A DNA stretch of 64,000 nt from Siphlonurus alternatus (lineage: Eukaryota; Arthropoda; Insecta; Ephemeroptera; Siphlonuridae). The notes under the pieces are model-generated. The model searched no databases and was not told the origin of the DNA. It was given only the letters and a program-made list of their open reading frames with translations. The stretch is taken from contig OX463779.1 in assembly GCA_949825025.1 (NCBI GenBank), forward strand, positions 26,766,816 through 26,830,815. Reading direction: 5' to 3'. Shown piece by piece: positions 1 through 11,740 of this stretch (positions within the stretch are counted from its first letter, which is position 1; each line of letters begins with the position of its first letter). Both the position numbers and the translations under genes were made by a program.

Positions 1-184
1 CCCAGTATTGTATGTTAAACTATGCTGTTTTGGTTGAAATACATATATTTTTTATTGCTTGATCAATTTTAATATTAAATTAAATTATTATTTAAGCTCG
101 TTTTGTTCATTTATAATGGAAGAGACAACGTTGCATTGCATGATGCTATATTGATGCTTTCCATTAATATTGCACGAAAATTAC

Positions 185-247
<63 letters not shown>

Positions 248-424
248 TCAATAATATAATATTATATGTTTATTATTATAGCGGATTATGAAGAAGTAAT
301 AAGGGTAAATAAGGGAAAAAAGTCACAGATTTGAGCCTCAAAATTTTTAACTGCAAAATTTGGTTATACAATTATACAGAAGTCAAGGTGTTGTGTTTAA
401 CTTGATTTCCGTTGTGTTTTGCAG
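1..424 (+). other. Intron upstream of the zinc-finger terminal exon
   Basis: AT-rich sequence with a (TA)n tract at about 188-245. It ends in a splice acceptor with a pyrimidine-rich stretch before TGCAG at 420-424. No coding signal is seen in it; the TA tract produces a spurious Ile-Tyr repeat reading frame. Confidence 0.6.
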
Positions 425-764
425 GTGCTCGCTGTGCAACGCCAACTACCCCACGGTGCAGGGACTGCAGAACCACCGGCAGTTGGTGCACAAAGAAGTC
501 CCGCCCGGTGCTCAGCCCCCTGCGCCTTCGCCCTCAGACATGGGAGTGCCAGTGGTGGACCTGCGTGCACCCGGAACAATAGAGCGTCTCTCGCGACTCG
601 GGATCCACCACTACATCCCGCTGCCTTCGCAGAATAGCGCAGGCTTCTTCAGCATCCCCGTGGTGTCTGCCGAGGCCGCAAGAAACCCGGCCCTGTTCGG
701 TCTGCAGGCCATGAACGTGACGTCCATAATGCCGTTCGGGCCACTGCGAGCTCTGCCCAGATAG
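425..764 (+). CDS. 3' terminal coding exon of a C2H2 zinc-finger protein (partial gene)
   Basis: The exon begins after a good acceptor (TTGTGTTTTGCAG, ending at 424) and ends at TAG 762-764. It encodes about 113 residues. The first 23 or so form a C2H2 finger of the form CxxC...HxxxxxH (CSLCNANYPTVQGLQNH then QLVH). A proline-rich linker follows, then a tail with hydrophobic blocks such as VPVVDLRAPGTIERLSRLGI and HHYIPLP and a last segment ending LRALPR. The tail looks constrained rather than low-complexity, which suggests a conserved C-terminal motif of the family. The exon is about 60% GC while both flanks are AT-rich, as for the other real exons here. The first base completes a codon begun in an upstream exon outside the window. 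Such proteins normally bind DNA in the nucleus. I do not recognise the orthologue and give no symbol. Confidence 0.75.
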
Positions 765-2032
765 CCGGCCGCCCCCGGGGGAGTGTCGCAGCCCCCGGCT
801 CCCCTGCCCGGCTGGTTCCCGGGGCTCCCTCTGACTCCACACCTCTTTCCTCTTCACCTGGCGCAGCTGGGGGGACCACCTCCAGGGTCCCAGCAATCCC
901 CATATTGAACTAAACGACTGTAAAGTGCACCAACTAAATGTGGTTTAAGCATTAATTTTGTTAATAATAATTTATTAATAAATTTAAATATTAATTATTT
1001 TTTATGAAGTTTATAATAATGAACAATTCATTAGTAATTTTTTCACTCTTTAAAGTTCAAACAGTACAAGTGTAAATATTAAAACATGCTACTTAGTCTT
1101 TTATTTTCGTCTATATACGATCAATTTTGTGATATAAACTTGACTGTGCTTTGGTGCCATTCGTGATTTTTTTATTTATTTATTTATTATTATTATTATT
1201 TTTTTTGCTATTAAACAATTCACGTTGTAAGAGCGTTGTAAGTTAAAGTGACGAGCATGCATGAATTATAGAATTGAAATGCGCACAAATTCAAAATAGA
1301 GATATTCATTGAAAGTGTCGCGTATTTAGAGTTGCTGGAGATTTGTAGACAGTACAGATGCAGTATATATACAGACTGAGTGAATTATATAACTTTATAA
1401 CTTCTTAATTAATCAAGCTGATTCCGTGCAATTAATTGTGGTGTTCAATTGTTATATATACTTCATCGAACACCATATAATTATCTTAATTCTTTTTCTT
1501 TTTTATAGTCTTAACTGATGTTATGCATTTTTGTACCATTTTTTATATTATTTTTGTAATTAGATTAAAATTTTCTAATTAATAAACAAAGCAAAAACTA
1601 GATGTATTAAAATTAACCATGAAAGAAAGGTGTATAATTATTCAAATTATTCTTCCACCTTCCATAAAATCCATATACCTATAATGCACTTTGAACTTTT
1701 TATACCTCGATCTGTCGTCAGAATAATCTAATGCAAAGAGGGATTCAGATATCTGGATGAGCACTGCATACCTTTTTCTGTGTTGCAATATGAAATAATT
1801 AAAACTTCATATCTTATTGTTAGATGAGAAAATGAAATTCGGATAATCATTAACAATATATTCGCATTTTTTAGTAACATATCGTCAATTGCGTCTTGCG
1901 GTTTCTATATACTGTATAATATATATATATATTATATATAATTAAGAGTATAAACGTCGCATTTTCTTCAATGAATAAATGTATCATATGAATGATTAGC
2001 TGTAAGGCGCAACACCGTGTAATTGTATATAT
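765..2032 (+). other. 3' UTR of the zinc-finger gene and following intergenic DNA
   Basis: The GC-rich segment continues to about 900 and then turns AT-rich. AATAAA hexamers occur at 977-982 and 1581-1586 and are candidate poly(A) signals for the zinc-finger gene; the first is the closer. No further gene is seen before the repeat that begins at 2033. Confidence 0.4.
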
Positions 2033-2423
2033 GTTGGCACCAAAGCCCGAAAAAAATGAGCACACCTAGGTGTGCCCCTAGCGATTTGAGCAAAGCCCGA
2101 AATAAACAAATATTTCGGGCTTTGCTCATTTAAATTTACTGATTTCTAGAAGTGCTCAAATCAAAAAAAGCAAAGCCCGAAGGGAAGTTTTATTTCGGGC
2201 TTTGCTCATTCAAATTTGATCATATCTAGAAATGCTCAAATCGAAAAAATCAACGAGCAGTTTTATTTCGGGCTATGCTCATTTAAATTTGATCATTTCT
2301 AGAAGAGATCAAATTAGAAAAAGCAAAGCCCAACGAAAAGTTTTATTTCGGGCTTTGCTCAATTCGCTAGGGGCACACCTAGCCCGGTGTGCGCATTTTT
2401 TTCGGGCTTTGCATGGTGCCAAC
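2033..2423. mobile_element. Palindromic MITE with internal hairpin tandem repeats
   Basis: Terminal inverted repeats of about 75 bp start GTTGGCACC and contain CAAAGCCCGAAAAAAATG and GCACACC...GGTGTGCCCCTAGCGA. Between them lie about three tandem units of roughly 80 bp. Each unit has a small hairpin of CAAAGCCCGAA against TTCGGGCTTTGCTC and the spacer TTCTAGAA. The flanks are TATATAT on both sides, so a target duplication cannot be told from local AT sequence. No coding capacity. Confidence 0.8.
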
Positions 2424-2523
2424 ATATATAATAACAAAAGGAATAGACAGACGTACGTGTGCCATATGCCCTGCAGGCCAGTTATAAGTAAAAAACAAGA
2501 AAAATTACTATAACTACACAACA

Positions 2524-2896
2524 TTAAGGTAGAGATAATACGGATCAGCTGGCTCAATGCTAAAAAAAAAACATTCATAAAAAGTATGAAAAAAATTTAA
2601 AATGTTCTCCTCTACATCCCCTATTAGTAGGTAAAATATCAGGTGTACAAAAACGAGCTAGTTTTCGAGTTATTAATTTTTAAAGTTGACCAATTTAACA
2701 TGGAGAAATGGAACTTCTGTGTTAAATTAGTCAACTTTAAAAATTAATAACTCGAAAACTAGCTCGTTTTTGTATACCTGATGTTTTACCTACTGATAGG
2801 GGATGTAGAGGAGAACATTTTAAATTTTTTTCATAATTTTTATGAATGGGATTTTTTTAGCATTGGGCCAGCTGATCCGTATTATCTCTACCTTAA
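2524..2896. mobile_element. Palindromic TTAA MITE, copy 1 (divergent termini)
   Basis: A nearly perfect palindrome flanked by TTAA at 2524-2527 and 2893-2896. Its termini read GGTAGAGATAATACGGATCA. The inner part shares AAATGTTCTCCTCTA, a CCCCTAT...GTA block, the ATCAGGT block and TTTTTAAAGTTGAC with copies 2-5. Its outer about 60 bp are different, so it is a chimeric or sister subfamily. Confidence 0.85.
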
Positions 2897-3029
2897 ATCA
2901 AATTATACCCTGCATAATATGCAATATGATCACAATTAAAAAGTATATAAATAAAAAGAGAATAAATTTGTTACTAATAAAATTAATCAAAGTAGCCAAT
3001 GTTAGAAAGTTGAGATTGGGAGAAATTAC

Positions 3030-3384
3030 TTAAGGGTAAGGTAACGCCACCAATGTTAAAAAAAATCCCTCTCACAAAAATTCTGAAAAAAATTTAAAAT
3101 GTTCTCCTCTATACCCCCTATCAGTACCTAAAATATCAGGTATACAAATACGATCTAGTTTTTGAGTTATAAATTTTTAAAGTTGACTACTTTAACATGG
3201 AGAAATGAAACTCCCATGTTAAATTGGTCAACTTTAAAAATTCATAACTCAAAAACTAGATCGAATTTGTATACCTGATATTTTAGCTACTGATAGGGGG
3301 TGTACAGGAGAACATTTTAATTTTTTTTCAGAATTTTAGTGTGAGGGATATTTTTTGACATTGGTGGCGTTACCTTACCCTTAA
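3030..3384. mobile_element. Palindromic TTAA MITE, copy 2
   Basis: Flanked by TTAA at 3030-3033 and 3381-3384. The terminal inverted repeats start GGGTAAGGTAACGCCACC and continue almost to the centre, so the single strand would fold into one long hairpin. The left arm and centre look base-for-base the same as copy 4 at 12,058, which implies recent movement or conversion. No ORF. Confidence 0.9.
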
Positions 3385-4240
3385 ATTTTATTTAATTTAG
3401 AAATAATTCTAGCCGTGAAAAATTTACTAAATACGCCATATAGCACATATAATTATAGGGTTCAATACGTTTGATATATTGAATAATAATAATAATAATA
3501 ATTTTATTTCGATTACTGGTTGTACAAGTCAACATTGATCACGTCATATACATTAATATTTATTAATACAACTTATTATAAATTATTGGACACTATATAA
3601 TAATTAAGGAATAATTGAAGTATATATTTATATGTAACAATAATTAAATATATTTTATATATAAAAATTAATAAAGCTGCATAGTGTAGTATAATTTATA
3701 ATAGTATTATAGTACGCGCTTTTATATAACTGATAATTAAATTTGATTAATTTTTTATTCTGCCGGCGATCGAGCCCGTCTGTCAGGTCCAAAAAGCCGA
3801 TCATATATAGTGCTCCTGCCGGGGTTTTTATGCCAGAGTTAAAAATGAAATGAAATATTCTTTATTTATCTTTCGCTATTCAGTACAAATATATATAGTT
3901 AATATAGTGTTTTAATTAAAAAATGTAAAACATAAATATGTAAATATAAAGGAGAACACTGAATTAACAATATTGACCTTGAAAATGTCCAAGTGCAATT
4001 TTGACGCAAATAATATATAATTTTATAGAAATATAGTCTTTCCAAATAGCAATTAATATAATTATAATATGTGCATATATCCGTATGGATTTTTTGAAAG
4101 CCTCTTAATTATTAATTATTACAATATATAAATGTTAATTAATTATTAATGTAAAAATTATATATACTATTGAAATATTGAAAAGAACATGTAAGTGTAC
4201 TTTTTATAATATATTATAGATTATAATAATATATATTATA
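3385..4240. other. AT-rich intergenic DNA
   Basis: No gene is seen. A small GC-rich patch at about 3,762-3,830 (GCCGGCGATCGAGCCCG) looks like a transposon relic but has no matching end. Short ATA repeats are otherwise the only structure. Confidence 0.5.
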
Positions 4241-4974
4241 TTAAAGGGGGTGTGACTTTTCAAGATTAAAAATTCACCAAAAAATCTTCTTTCCAAAAAT
4301 GTAAATTTCACTTTCCTCCGACTCCCCGTTCCTTCCATACCGCCCGGTCAAAAGTCTACTATGACGTCACATTACTTAAGGTCGCGCGCAAGAAAGCAAG
4401 CAAGCAAGTGGCGGCGAGCGCTAAAATCCACGTTTTCGCGTCTTTAAGCCCGCCTAGCAGCCGACAGCAAAGAGATAAAAATTATCCGCCAGGGGATAAT
4501 TTTATCTAAAGAACATTCTGCGTTTGTATCCGCTTTCGGCATTTCTTCATTTTAATTAGGAAATTAAATATCACGATTCAAACTCAAATTTTTTACAGAT
4601 TTCTTTTGTCAACTGACTTCAAACACATAAAATATTTTATCAAGCATCTAATAACTTTATTGTAGACACACGTATTGGATTGACATATTATATGTGTACA
4701 GTACATACGATTTATATTATGTATATGGTATTTCAACAGTATTTTAATTACCTATGATTTTAGCCGCAGCCTTACATTATATAATTATAAAATCACGGCA
4801 AACACGCAACTAAAACTGTTATTATTTTGTGCATGATCGCTATTTATTTACTTTTTTCGACATTTGTATTTAATTAAGTTACATAAATATGCAGCATATA
4901 TAGTGATTATTCAATATTACCATTATTAATTATTATTACAATATACTTTAAATTATTATATTTAGTCTAACATA

Positions 4975-5924
4975 CATATAAGGCATTATATCTTTTATTG
5001 CACTCATTTTACGCTTGCTATTATGTATATACGGAAATTTATAAATAATTATGTGATTCAATTAACTAAAGGTGCAGTGATAACAATCTGAGAGATAACG
5101 TGGAGGAGGCGAAGTTACTGAATGCTGATGCAAAACAAATTTTTACAAAACTGAACTGAAAACATCTCCCTACATTCTTGCTCCCTTATGTGAGCGGCCG
5201 GAACTGTCCGCTGACACTGAAAGCCAGAGTAAGCCCACGTGTCTATAAAGAAACAAAACTTTGCAATTATAAATAATTATATATTTTTGCCTCAAAATCG
5301 AATTAAAAATTTGTTCATTATTTGTATTTATAATAATATGTAAAATCTAAAATCATTGAACCGATTGAACGTACAGTACTATACTATATATTATATATTT
5401 ATATAGTCTAAGACTAAATAACAGTTAACATTATAATGTAGTAATACTACACAAATACTATATTTTATAATGTTAATTGTTATTTAGACGAAATATAATA
5501 TAGTATAGTACTGAACGTTCAATCGGTTCAATGATCTTAGATTTTACATATTATTATAAATACAAATAATGAACAAATTTTTAAATCGATTTTGAGGCAA
5601 AAATATAGAATTATTCATAATTGCAAAGTTTTGTTTCTTTATAGACACGTGGGCTTACTCTGGCTTTCAGTGTCAGTGGACAGTTCCGGCCGCACACATA
5701 AGGGAGCAAGAATGTAGGGATATTTTTTCAGTTCAGTGTTGTGAAAATTTGTTTCGCATCAGCATTCAATACCGTCGCCTCCAAGTACTTGGAGTTGCAC
5801 GTTGTCTCTGAGATTGTTATCACTGCACTTTTAGTGAATTAAATCACATAATTTTTTTATAAATTTCCGTATATGCATAATAGCAAGCGTAATGAGTTCA
5901 AGAAAATATATAAAGCCTTATATG
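4975..5924. repeat. Inner 950-bp palindrome within the large TTAA element
   Basis: The arms run from CATATAAGGC at 4975 to GCCTTATATG at 5924. They include GCCCACGTGTCTATAAAG at 5233 against its complement ending at 5654. The centre is near 5445. It may be an independent foldback element inserted into the loop of the outer one, or part of the original design. Confidence 0.75.
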
Positions 5925-6903
5925 TTTGAACCAACTTGCAGCGCAGATGATCCCCGTCGATTGAATCGCGGTAAATATTCTGGTGCCCGAGTCTGCTCTG
6001 CTGTGCTAGAATTACGCTGGAATTACGTACTAGAATTAAATTACAGAAACCCTAATATTATTAGTATTCTTACTTTGAGCTCTGAATATAAATAAAGCTT
6101 TTATGTTATATTATTTTAACTCAAAGGGAAACAAAGTTTCCATCTATACATTTGGACCGGGAACACCTTTATATAGTATATATAAATACATGTATATATT
6201 ACAATGACACTGACTATTAACAACAAGAATTAAAAGCAGAACTGGTGTGATAAATTATGCATGGGGCAGCCTCTAAGTTGAAGATTAATTATAATTATTA
6301 ATAATTATTTCGTGATAATTATAAAAAATATAATAATTTAAAGTATATTGTATTAATAATTAATAATGGTAATATCGAATAATCACTATATGTTGCATAT
6401 TTATATAACTTAAATGCAAACGTCGAAAAAAGTAAATAAATAGCGATCATGCACAAAATAATAACAGTTTTAGTTGCGTGTTTGCCGTGATTTTATAATT
6501 ATATAATGTAAGGCTGCGGCTAAAATCATAGGTAATTAAAATACTGTTGAAATACCATATACATAATATAAATCGTATGTACTGTACACATATAATATGT
6601 CAATCCAATACGTGTGTCTACAATAAAGTTATTAGATGCTTGATAAAATATTTTATGTGTTTGAAGTCAGTTGACAAAAGAAATCTGTAAAAAATTTGAG
6701 TTTGAATCGTGATATTTAATTTCCTAATTAAAATGAAGAAATGCCGAAAGCGGATACAAACGCAGAATGTTCTTTAGATAAAATTATCCCCTGGCGGATA
6801 ATTTTTATCTCTTTGCTGTCGGCTGCTAGGCGGGCTTAAAGACGCGAAAACGTGGATTTTAGCGCTCGCCGCCACTTGCTTGCTTGCTTTCTTGCGCGCG
6901 ACC

Positions 6904-8576
6904 TTAAAGGGACACAGGACAATAACGCTCTACGTTCGCCACAAGTTCCTCTAAGATATGGTAATGCTAAAATTGACCAAATTTTAGCTTTTGGTCCACT
7001 CCCCAAATTTAAATTAATTAAATAAAAGAGAGAGCCGCAGGGCAAAAAAAATTGCAACATCGCACCGAGTCAGGCTGGGAGGAGCGAGGAGAGAATAAGG
7101 GCTGGTGGAGAGAGAGGAGAGGGGGCAAGCGGTATGTGGCGGGAAGAAACGATGATGACCGATCGATGTCGAAGCACGTAAGCTTCAATAATATGGAAGA
7201 TTTATATTTTATTAAATAAATATAATATAAAATCTTTAATATATATTTTGGTTCACTATTTTTTTGCCTAACTGAAATCATTAAATCGTCACATAAATAT
7301 ACTATATATGTATATAATCATATGTTATTATATATTATATGCATATCTATCAGGTGTAAAATATATTTCATATAAATTAATAAATTATTAATATATAATG
7401 TTGTATTATAAAATTACATAACACTATGTTATCTATAATGTATCATGGCATTAAATATAAAATAAACATAATAAAATACACCTATAGCGGAGCCTAAGAA
7501 AAAAAATCAGTTTGTTCTTCTTGCAAACGTCCTAAATATGTTATTATTTTTTAATTATCATCCAATAAAATATGCTAATACACGAAATCAATTAAGTAAG
7601 ATAATATATCTATCCCTAGCACCACGTGTATGAATTTAGATAAATATGTATTTAATGATGTTAGGAATTAACACAATATTATAATATACAAAGTCAAATG
7701 TTTTATAAGGTAATTTTTATTATTGTTGTTTTTCCGTCATATATTATGTAAATATATTGCATACAATTATAGTTGAAAAAAAAAACACTTATGTTGTAAC
7801 AAGACACACAAAATAAGATAATTCAATTATATTAGTTTGGAGCTAGTTATCCATGTTTAATATTAAATGAAACAAGAAATAATTATAATAATATAATTTA
7901 CCTACTTTCAAACAATATATTAAAAACAAAGAAATATGAAAAATTGTTACAAAAGATAATTAACTATATTGTGATAATTTATATGATGGTAGTGTATAAC
8001 AATTTATTAATATATTAATTAATTTACTACAATTCTATATTTACATGGTCTATTCCTATGCAGAAGTGAAACGACTAGGACGAAGACACAAAGTACTACT
8101 ACACTCTCTCAACATTTAATAAGAATAAATATAAATACACCCCATAAATACTATGGACTTTATTTACAAAACTTTAAACAAAACTTAAAATTAGTTAAAT
8201 AAATAACAATTCGATTTATTTCTTTTTTTATACTGGTGTACAGTACGTACTTCATTAAAAATTTTCCGTTTAGTATAAATAAATAACTTTGTTATATTAT
8301 CACTTTTCAAGGCCTCTCTTTTTCTGCTTTCTTATTTCCCCTATTTCCCCGCCGTCCTCTCTTCCTCTCTCGAGCGCGTGAGGGGAGGGGGGAGAGGCAG
8401 TGAGGAAGCTGCTGCATGTTGCCAGCGGAGGGAATTGACGTCATCTTCCTCGGCTGGCGCTGCCCCTGGCGCGCTTACCCTGGGGCACTCGCCCCTTAGC
8501 AGCACGCATTCTTACTCAGTTAGTAGGTAACGTTTGAATAAAAAATACTTATTTTTAAGGTCCTGTGTCCCTTTAA
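6904..8576. mobile_element. Nested TTAA element inserted in the right arm of the large palindrome
   Basis: Bounded by TTAA at 6904-6907 and 8573-8576, with terminal inverted repeats AGGGACACAGGAC (6908) and GTCCTGTGTCCCT (ending 8572). The body is 1,665 bp. The other arm of the host palindrome has the uninterrupted site (CATTACTTAAGGTCGC, around 4372-4386), which proves the insertion and its TTAA duplication. It carries a purine-rich stretch near 7,080-7,140, a GC-rich patch near 8,340-8,500 with a CRE (TGACGTCA), and no transposase ORF. Confidence 0.9.
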
Positions 8577-8711
8577 GTAATGTGACGTCATAGTAGACTT
8601 TTGACCGGGCGGTATGGAAGGAACGGGGAGTCGGAGGAAAGTGAAATTTACATTTTTGGAAAGATGATTTTTTGGTGAATTTTTAATTTTGAAAAGTCAC
8701 ACCCCCTTTAA

Positions 8712-9212
8712 ATACTCTACACAGGGCGCACTGGCGCATGCAGTAAGCAATTCGAAATTTGTTTCAAAATTTCGAAAGGTCATATTTTTAGGACTATAGC
8801 ACCATCTAGGTTTATGAAAATGAACTATAGCACAAGATGAAGATAGTGCTGCCTCTATGTTTTTATTTTCGAAACTTTTTGAACCTGAACACCTATGACT
8901 AGCGCGAACTGAATTCAAATACGAATGTAGAGGCGAAACGTCCAGAGACCTTTCGAAACGTCGCGAGACAACAAAGGGAGCTATATATTATAAAATTCAT
9001 TAAGGAGAAGAACAAAACACCTTACATGGAGTTCCTGAAAGATATCTATCTGCCTAGCAATCAACATGAATCGCACCGTGAAAACCTGAACCATTTCATA
9101 AATATATATTTATTCATTGTTGTACATTCACAGCCTCTATTATAGGACTGAGTACAAATATAAAAATATATAATTATTGTAGCAGAGACCATATAATGCT
9201 CTTTAAGAGCAG
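8712..9212. other. Intergenic DNA without a recognised gene
   Basis: Moderately mixed composition. A short direct/inverted motif (AATTCGAAATTTG, CAAAATTTCGAAAGG) suggests a decayed mobile element. The minus-strand 73-codon frame here has no recognisable domain. Confidence 0.4.
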
Positions 9213-9400
9213 GGTCGGACTGGGGTCAAAAGGCCTACTGAGCAATGAAAGGCGGGGGCCTCTACACCATCGGGGGGTTTGGGGGGCGGAGCCCCCCAAG
9301 CAGCCCGCCGCAGGCGCGATTTTTTTCAAAAAAGGGGCATGGCTTGCTTATATTTTTTAATACAAATATGTCTAAACATCGCGAGATTTCATTTTTTTTT
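9213..9400 (+). mobile_element. hAT-like element end (CAGGGTCGGACTGGGG)
   Basis: CAGGGTCGGACTGGGG at 9213 is a typical hAT terminal sequence. It is followed by the G-rich palindromic subterminal region (GGGGGGCGGAGCCCCCC at about 9280-9300) often found in such elements. No complementary right end was found within the window, so this is a truncated copy. A 64-codon frame across it is a by-product. Confidence 0.5.
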
Positions 9401-10027
9401 TTTTATGAAATTTTGGATTCTAGGGAAAAATTAATTTAAACCTTTTTTGGTGCATGATAACGCGAGTCATATTTTCTGTATATTTTTTTCTTTCACCTTT
9501 TTTCTTTTTTTTTTTTTTTTTAATCGAGGAGTTTTGCAAGTATAAAGTCCCAAATTTAACAACTAAAACTTAATTGGAACATTTTTCTGTGTGACTTATG
9601 GTCAAAAAATGCACAATTAGAAAAATAATTAATCGTATCAAATTATTGTGGAACATATATTAAATACCAAAATAATTCTAGTAATATACCTGAATATGTA
9701 AAAAAAAAAAAAGTGTTAATTTTGGTTCACCTTTAAAAATTTGATTTTCAATAAGGATTATAACACTATACTCTCGGATTCACAACTGAACTTTGGAGAG
9801 TTGTAGCTCTGCAGGTTTCAATAAGCCCAGAATATTGTAAAAAATATACTGACACACAGCAAATTTATTTTTTAATTTTTATTAGTAATTTCATATTTTT
9901 GAAGCAAAAATTTTAATTTCTGTGATATTTTTGACAGAACATTGCAACCTTGGGTTCTTTCAATGGATTTTCATGACTTTCCCGATTTGCGCACTTGGCA
10001 CTTAAAAATTCATCTAAAATTAACAAA
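9401..10027. other. AT-rich intergenic DNA
   Basis: Poly(T)-rich, non-coding by every sign visible. It may be the remaining interior of the hAT-like element that starts at 9213. Confidence 0.4.
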
Positions 10028-10560
10028 ACATGTTATGACCCTGAAATATTTAAAATAAACGAATGAAAACATGCACAATGCGATAAAAATAGTTTAATTG
10101 TCCTAATTTGAAAAACTAATTTTTAATTAAATAAAAAGTGTGTCTCATCCATAGAGAAACTTTTTTTCTGGGAAAAAAATCATTGCATTATTCAACGTAA
10201 AATCATATTTGCCAACAAAAATATTTGTTGGGAATATATTTTTTATTCGAAACTTTATCAATTTTAAAATAATTTTGTATTGTTTTAGCCGGCGTTGAAC
10301 AGTTAAACGATAAAAAAATAATTAAAAATTAATAAAGCTTTGAATAAAAATATATTCCCAGCAAAAGTTGACAAATATTTTGTTACTTTGGATGGAATGT
10401 TTGTTTACCCGAAAAATATTTTTTCAGGGAGCAGATACATTTCTTACTTATTATTTAATTCAAAATAAATTAAATTGCGGGACAATCAAACATTTTTAAT
10501 CGCAATATAATGCATGTATTTTCATCCGTTTATTTTTTTATATATTTCTGTGTCATGTAT
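10028..10560. repeat. Degenerate foldback (imperfect palindrome)
   Basis: The left side (AACATGTTATGACCCTGAAA ... AAACGAATGAAAACATGCA) is the imperfect reverse complement of the right side (TGCATGTATTTTCATCCGTTTA ... TTTCTGTGTCATG). Inside are TATTCCCA and TGGGAATA boxes. The centre is near 10,295. It looks like an old palindromic transposon with many mutations. Confidence 0.6.
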
Positions 10561-10803
10561 TATGTGCAGCTGCTGTGCTCGAAAAATGACCGAATTCATT
10601 ACAAAATATATTGCGGTACGTTAAAATCAAGGACTATATACAAGTATTAGTATATAGTATATAGCCCTTGCGTTAAAATACCTCCAATTTTAATTTTCAG
10701 GTCAAAATTAGATTCTCTCCTTTTTTTTTTTCCATTTCCTAAAAAAATAGTTGCACTGCATTCTGGGCTGAATATGCAGTTTCTCATTTAAGTGATTTGA
10801 GCA

Positions 10804-11174
10804 TTAAGAGTAAGATAACGCCACCAATGTTAAAAAAAATCCTTCACACAAAAATTATGAAAAAAATTTAAAATGAATTCTCCTCTGTACACCCCCTATC
10901 AATAGCTAAAAGATCAGGTATACAAATACGATCTAGTTTTTTAGTTATGAATTTTTAAAGTTGACTAATTTAACATGGAATTTCCATTTCTCCATGTTAA
11001 AGTAGTCAACTTTAAAAATTAATAACTAAAAAACTAGATCATATTTGTATACCTGATCTTTTAGCTATAATATTGATTGATAGCGGGTGTAGAGGAGAAC
11101 ATTTTAATTGTTTTTCATAATTTTTGTGTCAGGGATTTTTTTTTTAAACATTGGTGGCGTTATTTTACCCTTAA
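10804..11174. mobile_element. Palindromic TTAA MITE, copy 3
   Basis: TTAA at 10804-10807 and 11171-11174. The termini are GAGTAAGATAACGCCACC on the left and GGTGGCGTTATTTTACCC on the right. Family core motifs are shared with copies 2, 4 and 5. It has diverged more between its arms than copy 4, so it is older. Confidence 0.88.
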
Positions 11175-11740
11175 ATCATGCATGAATAGATAAAAAAAAT
11201 ACAAAAAAATGTGTAATGAAAGAAACAAGTACGTGCTGTATACATCTTTTTGTCTTATATTATGAAGAAGACTACGAATTACGAAAAAGCGAAGCTAGCG
11301 GAAGATTTTGTAAAAAAAAAACTTACAAAATTTAATCTATAATTTATATTCGGTATTTTTAAAAATAAAATGTAGGAATTTTTTTAATTCAATAATACAT
11401 GTCCATGCACCTTTCCGGATTGGCGTTTTAAACCGTTCTGGCTTATTTTTATCACTCTAATAAATTATAAAAAAGATGATATATATTAAAAAATATATGT
11501 ATATGTATATTAAAAAAATATTTAATATACATATTTTTAAATATTTTTTATTTAGCATTAATTGCGTCTATAATATAACAGGGAAAAGCGGAAAAAAGAT
11601 TATTATATGGTACGTATTCCCTGTTACAGCTAGCCAGGTAAATCAGTATATTTTACTTTATTTTTACTGCACGTCCGCTTACTCCGCTTATATGTATATG
11701 TATAATATATATAATAACGCTTTTAACTTTTAACGATTGA
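11175..11740. other. AT-rich intergenic DNA
   Basis: No gene or repeat recognised. Reading frames here are AT-rich Ile/Tyr/Lys strings. Confidence 0.4.

Larger units (their letters stand above)
4241..8711. mobile_element. Large palindromic TTAA transposon (Kolobok/T2 or piggyBac-like, non-autonomous)
   Basis: The ends are TTAAAGGGGGTGTGACTTTT at 4241 and its reverse complement ending at 8711, so the body lies between TTAA duplications. The left arm 4245-4960 is complementary to 6329-6903 plus 8577-8707. A second, inner palindrome (4975-5924, centre near 5445) sits in the loop, followed by a single-copy stretch 5925-6328. The right arm is interrupted by the nested element at 6904-8576. Without that insert it is about 2.8 kb. 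The terminal sequence fits the TTAAAGGRR pattern known for T2/Kolobok-type MITEs; piggyBac also uses TTAA. No transposase reading frame is present. Confidence 0.85.

Noticed and set aside
188..245. Ile-Tyr repeat reading frames (also at 15.4, 43.4, 47.1 and 52.3 kb)
   Set aside because: They are translations of (TA)n microsatellites, open in both strands, not genes.
425..764. Assigning the zinc-finger exon to a named family
   Set aside because: One finger and a tail are not enough. The tail seemed familiar, but I could not tie it to a specific orthologue without a search.
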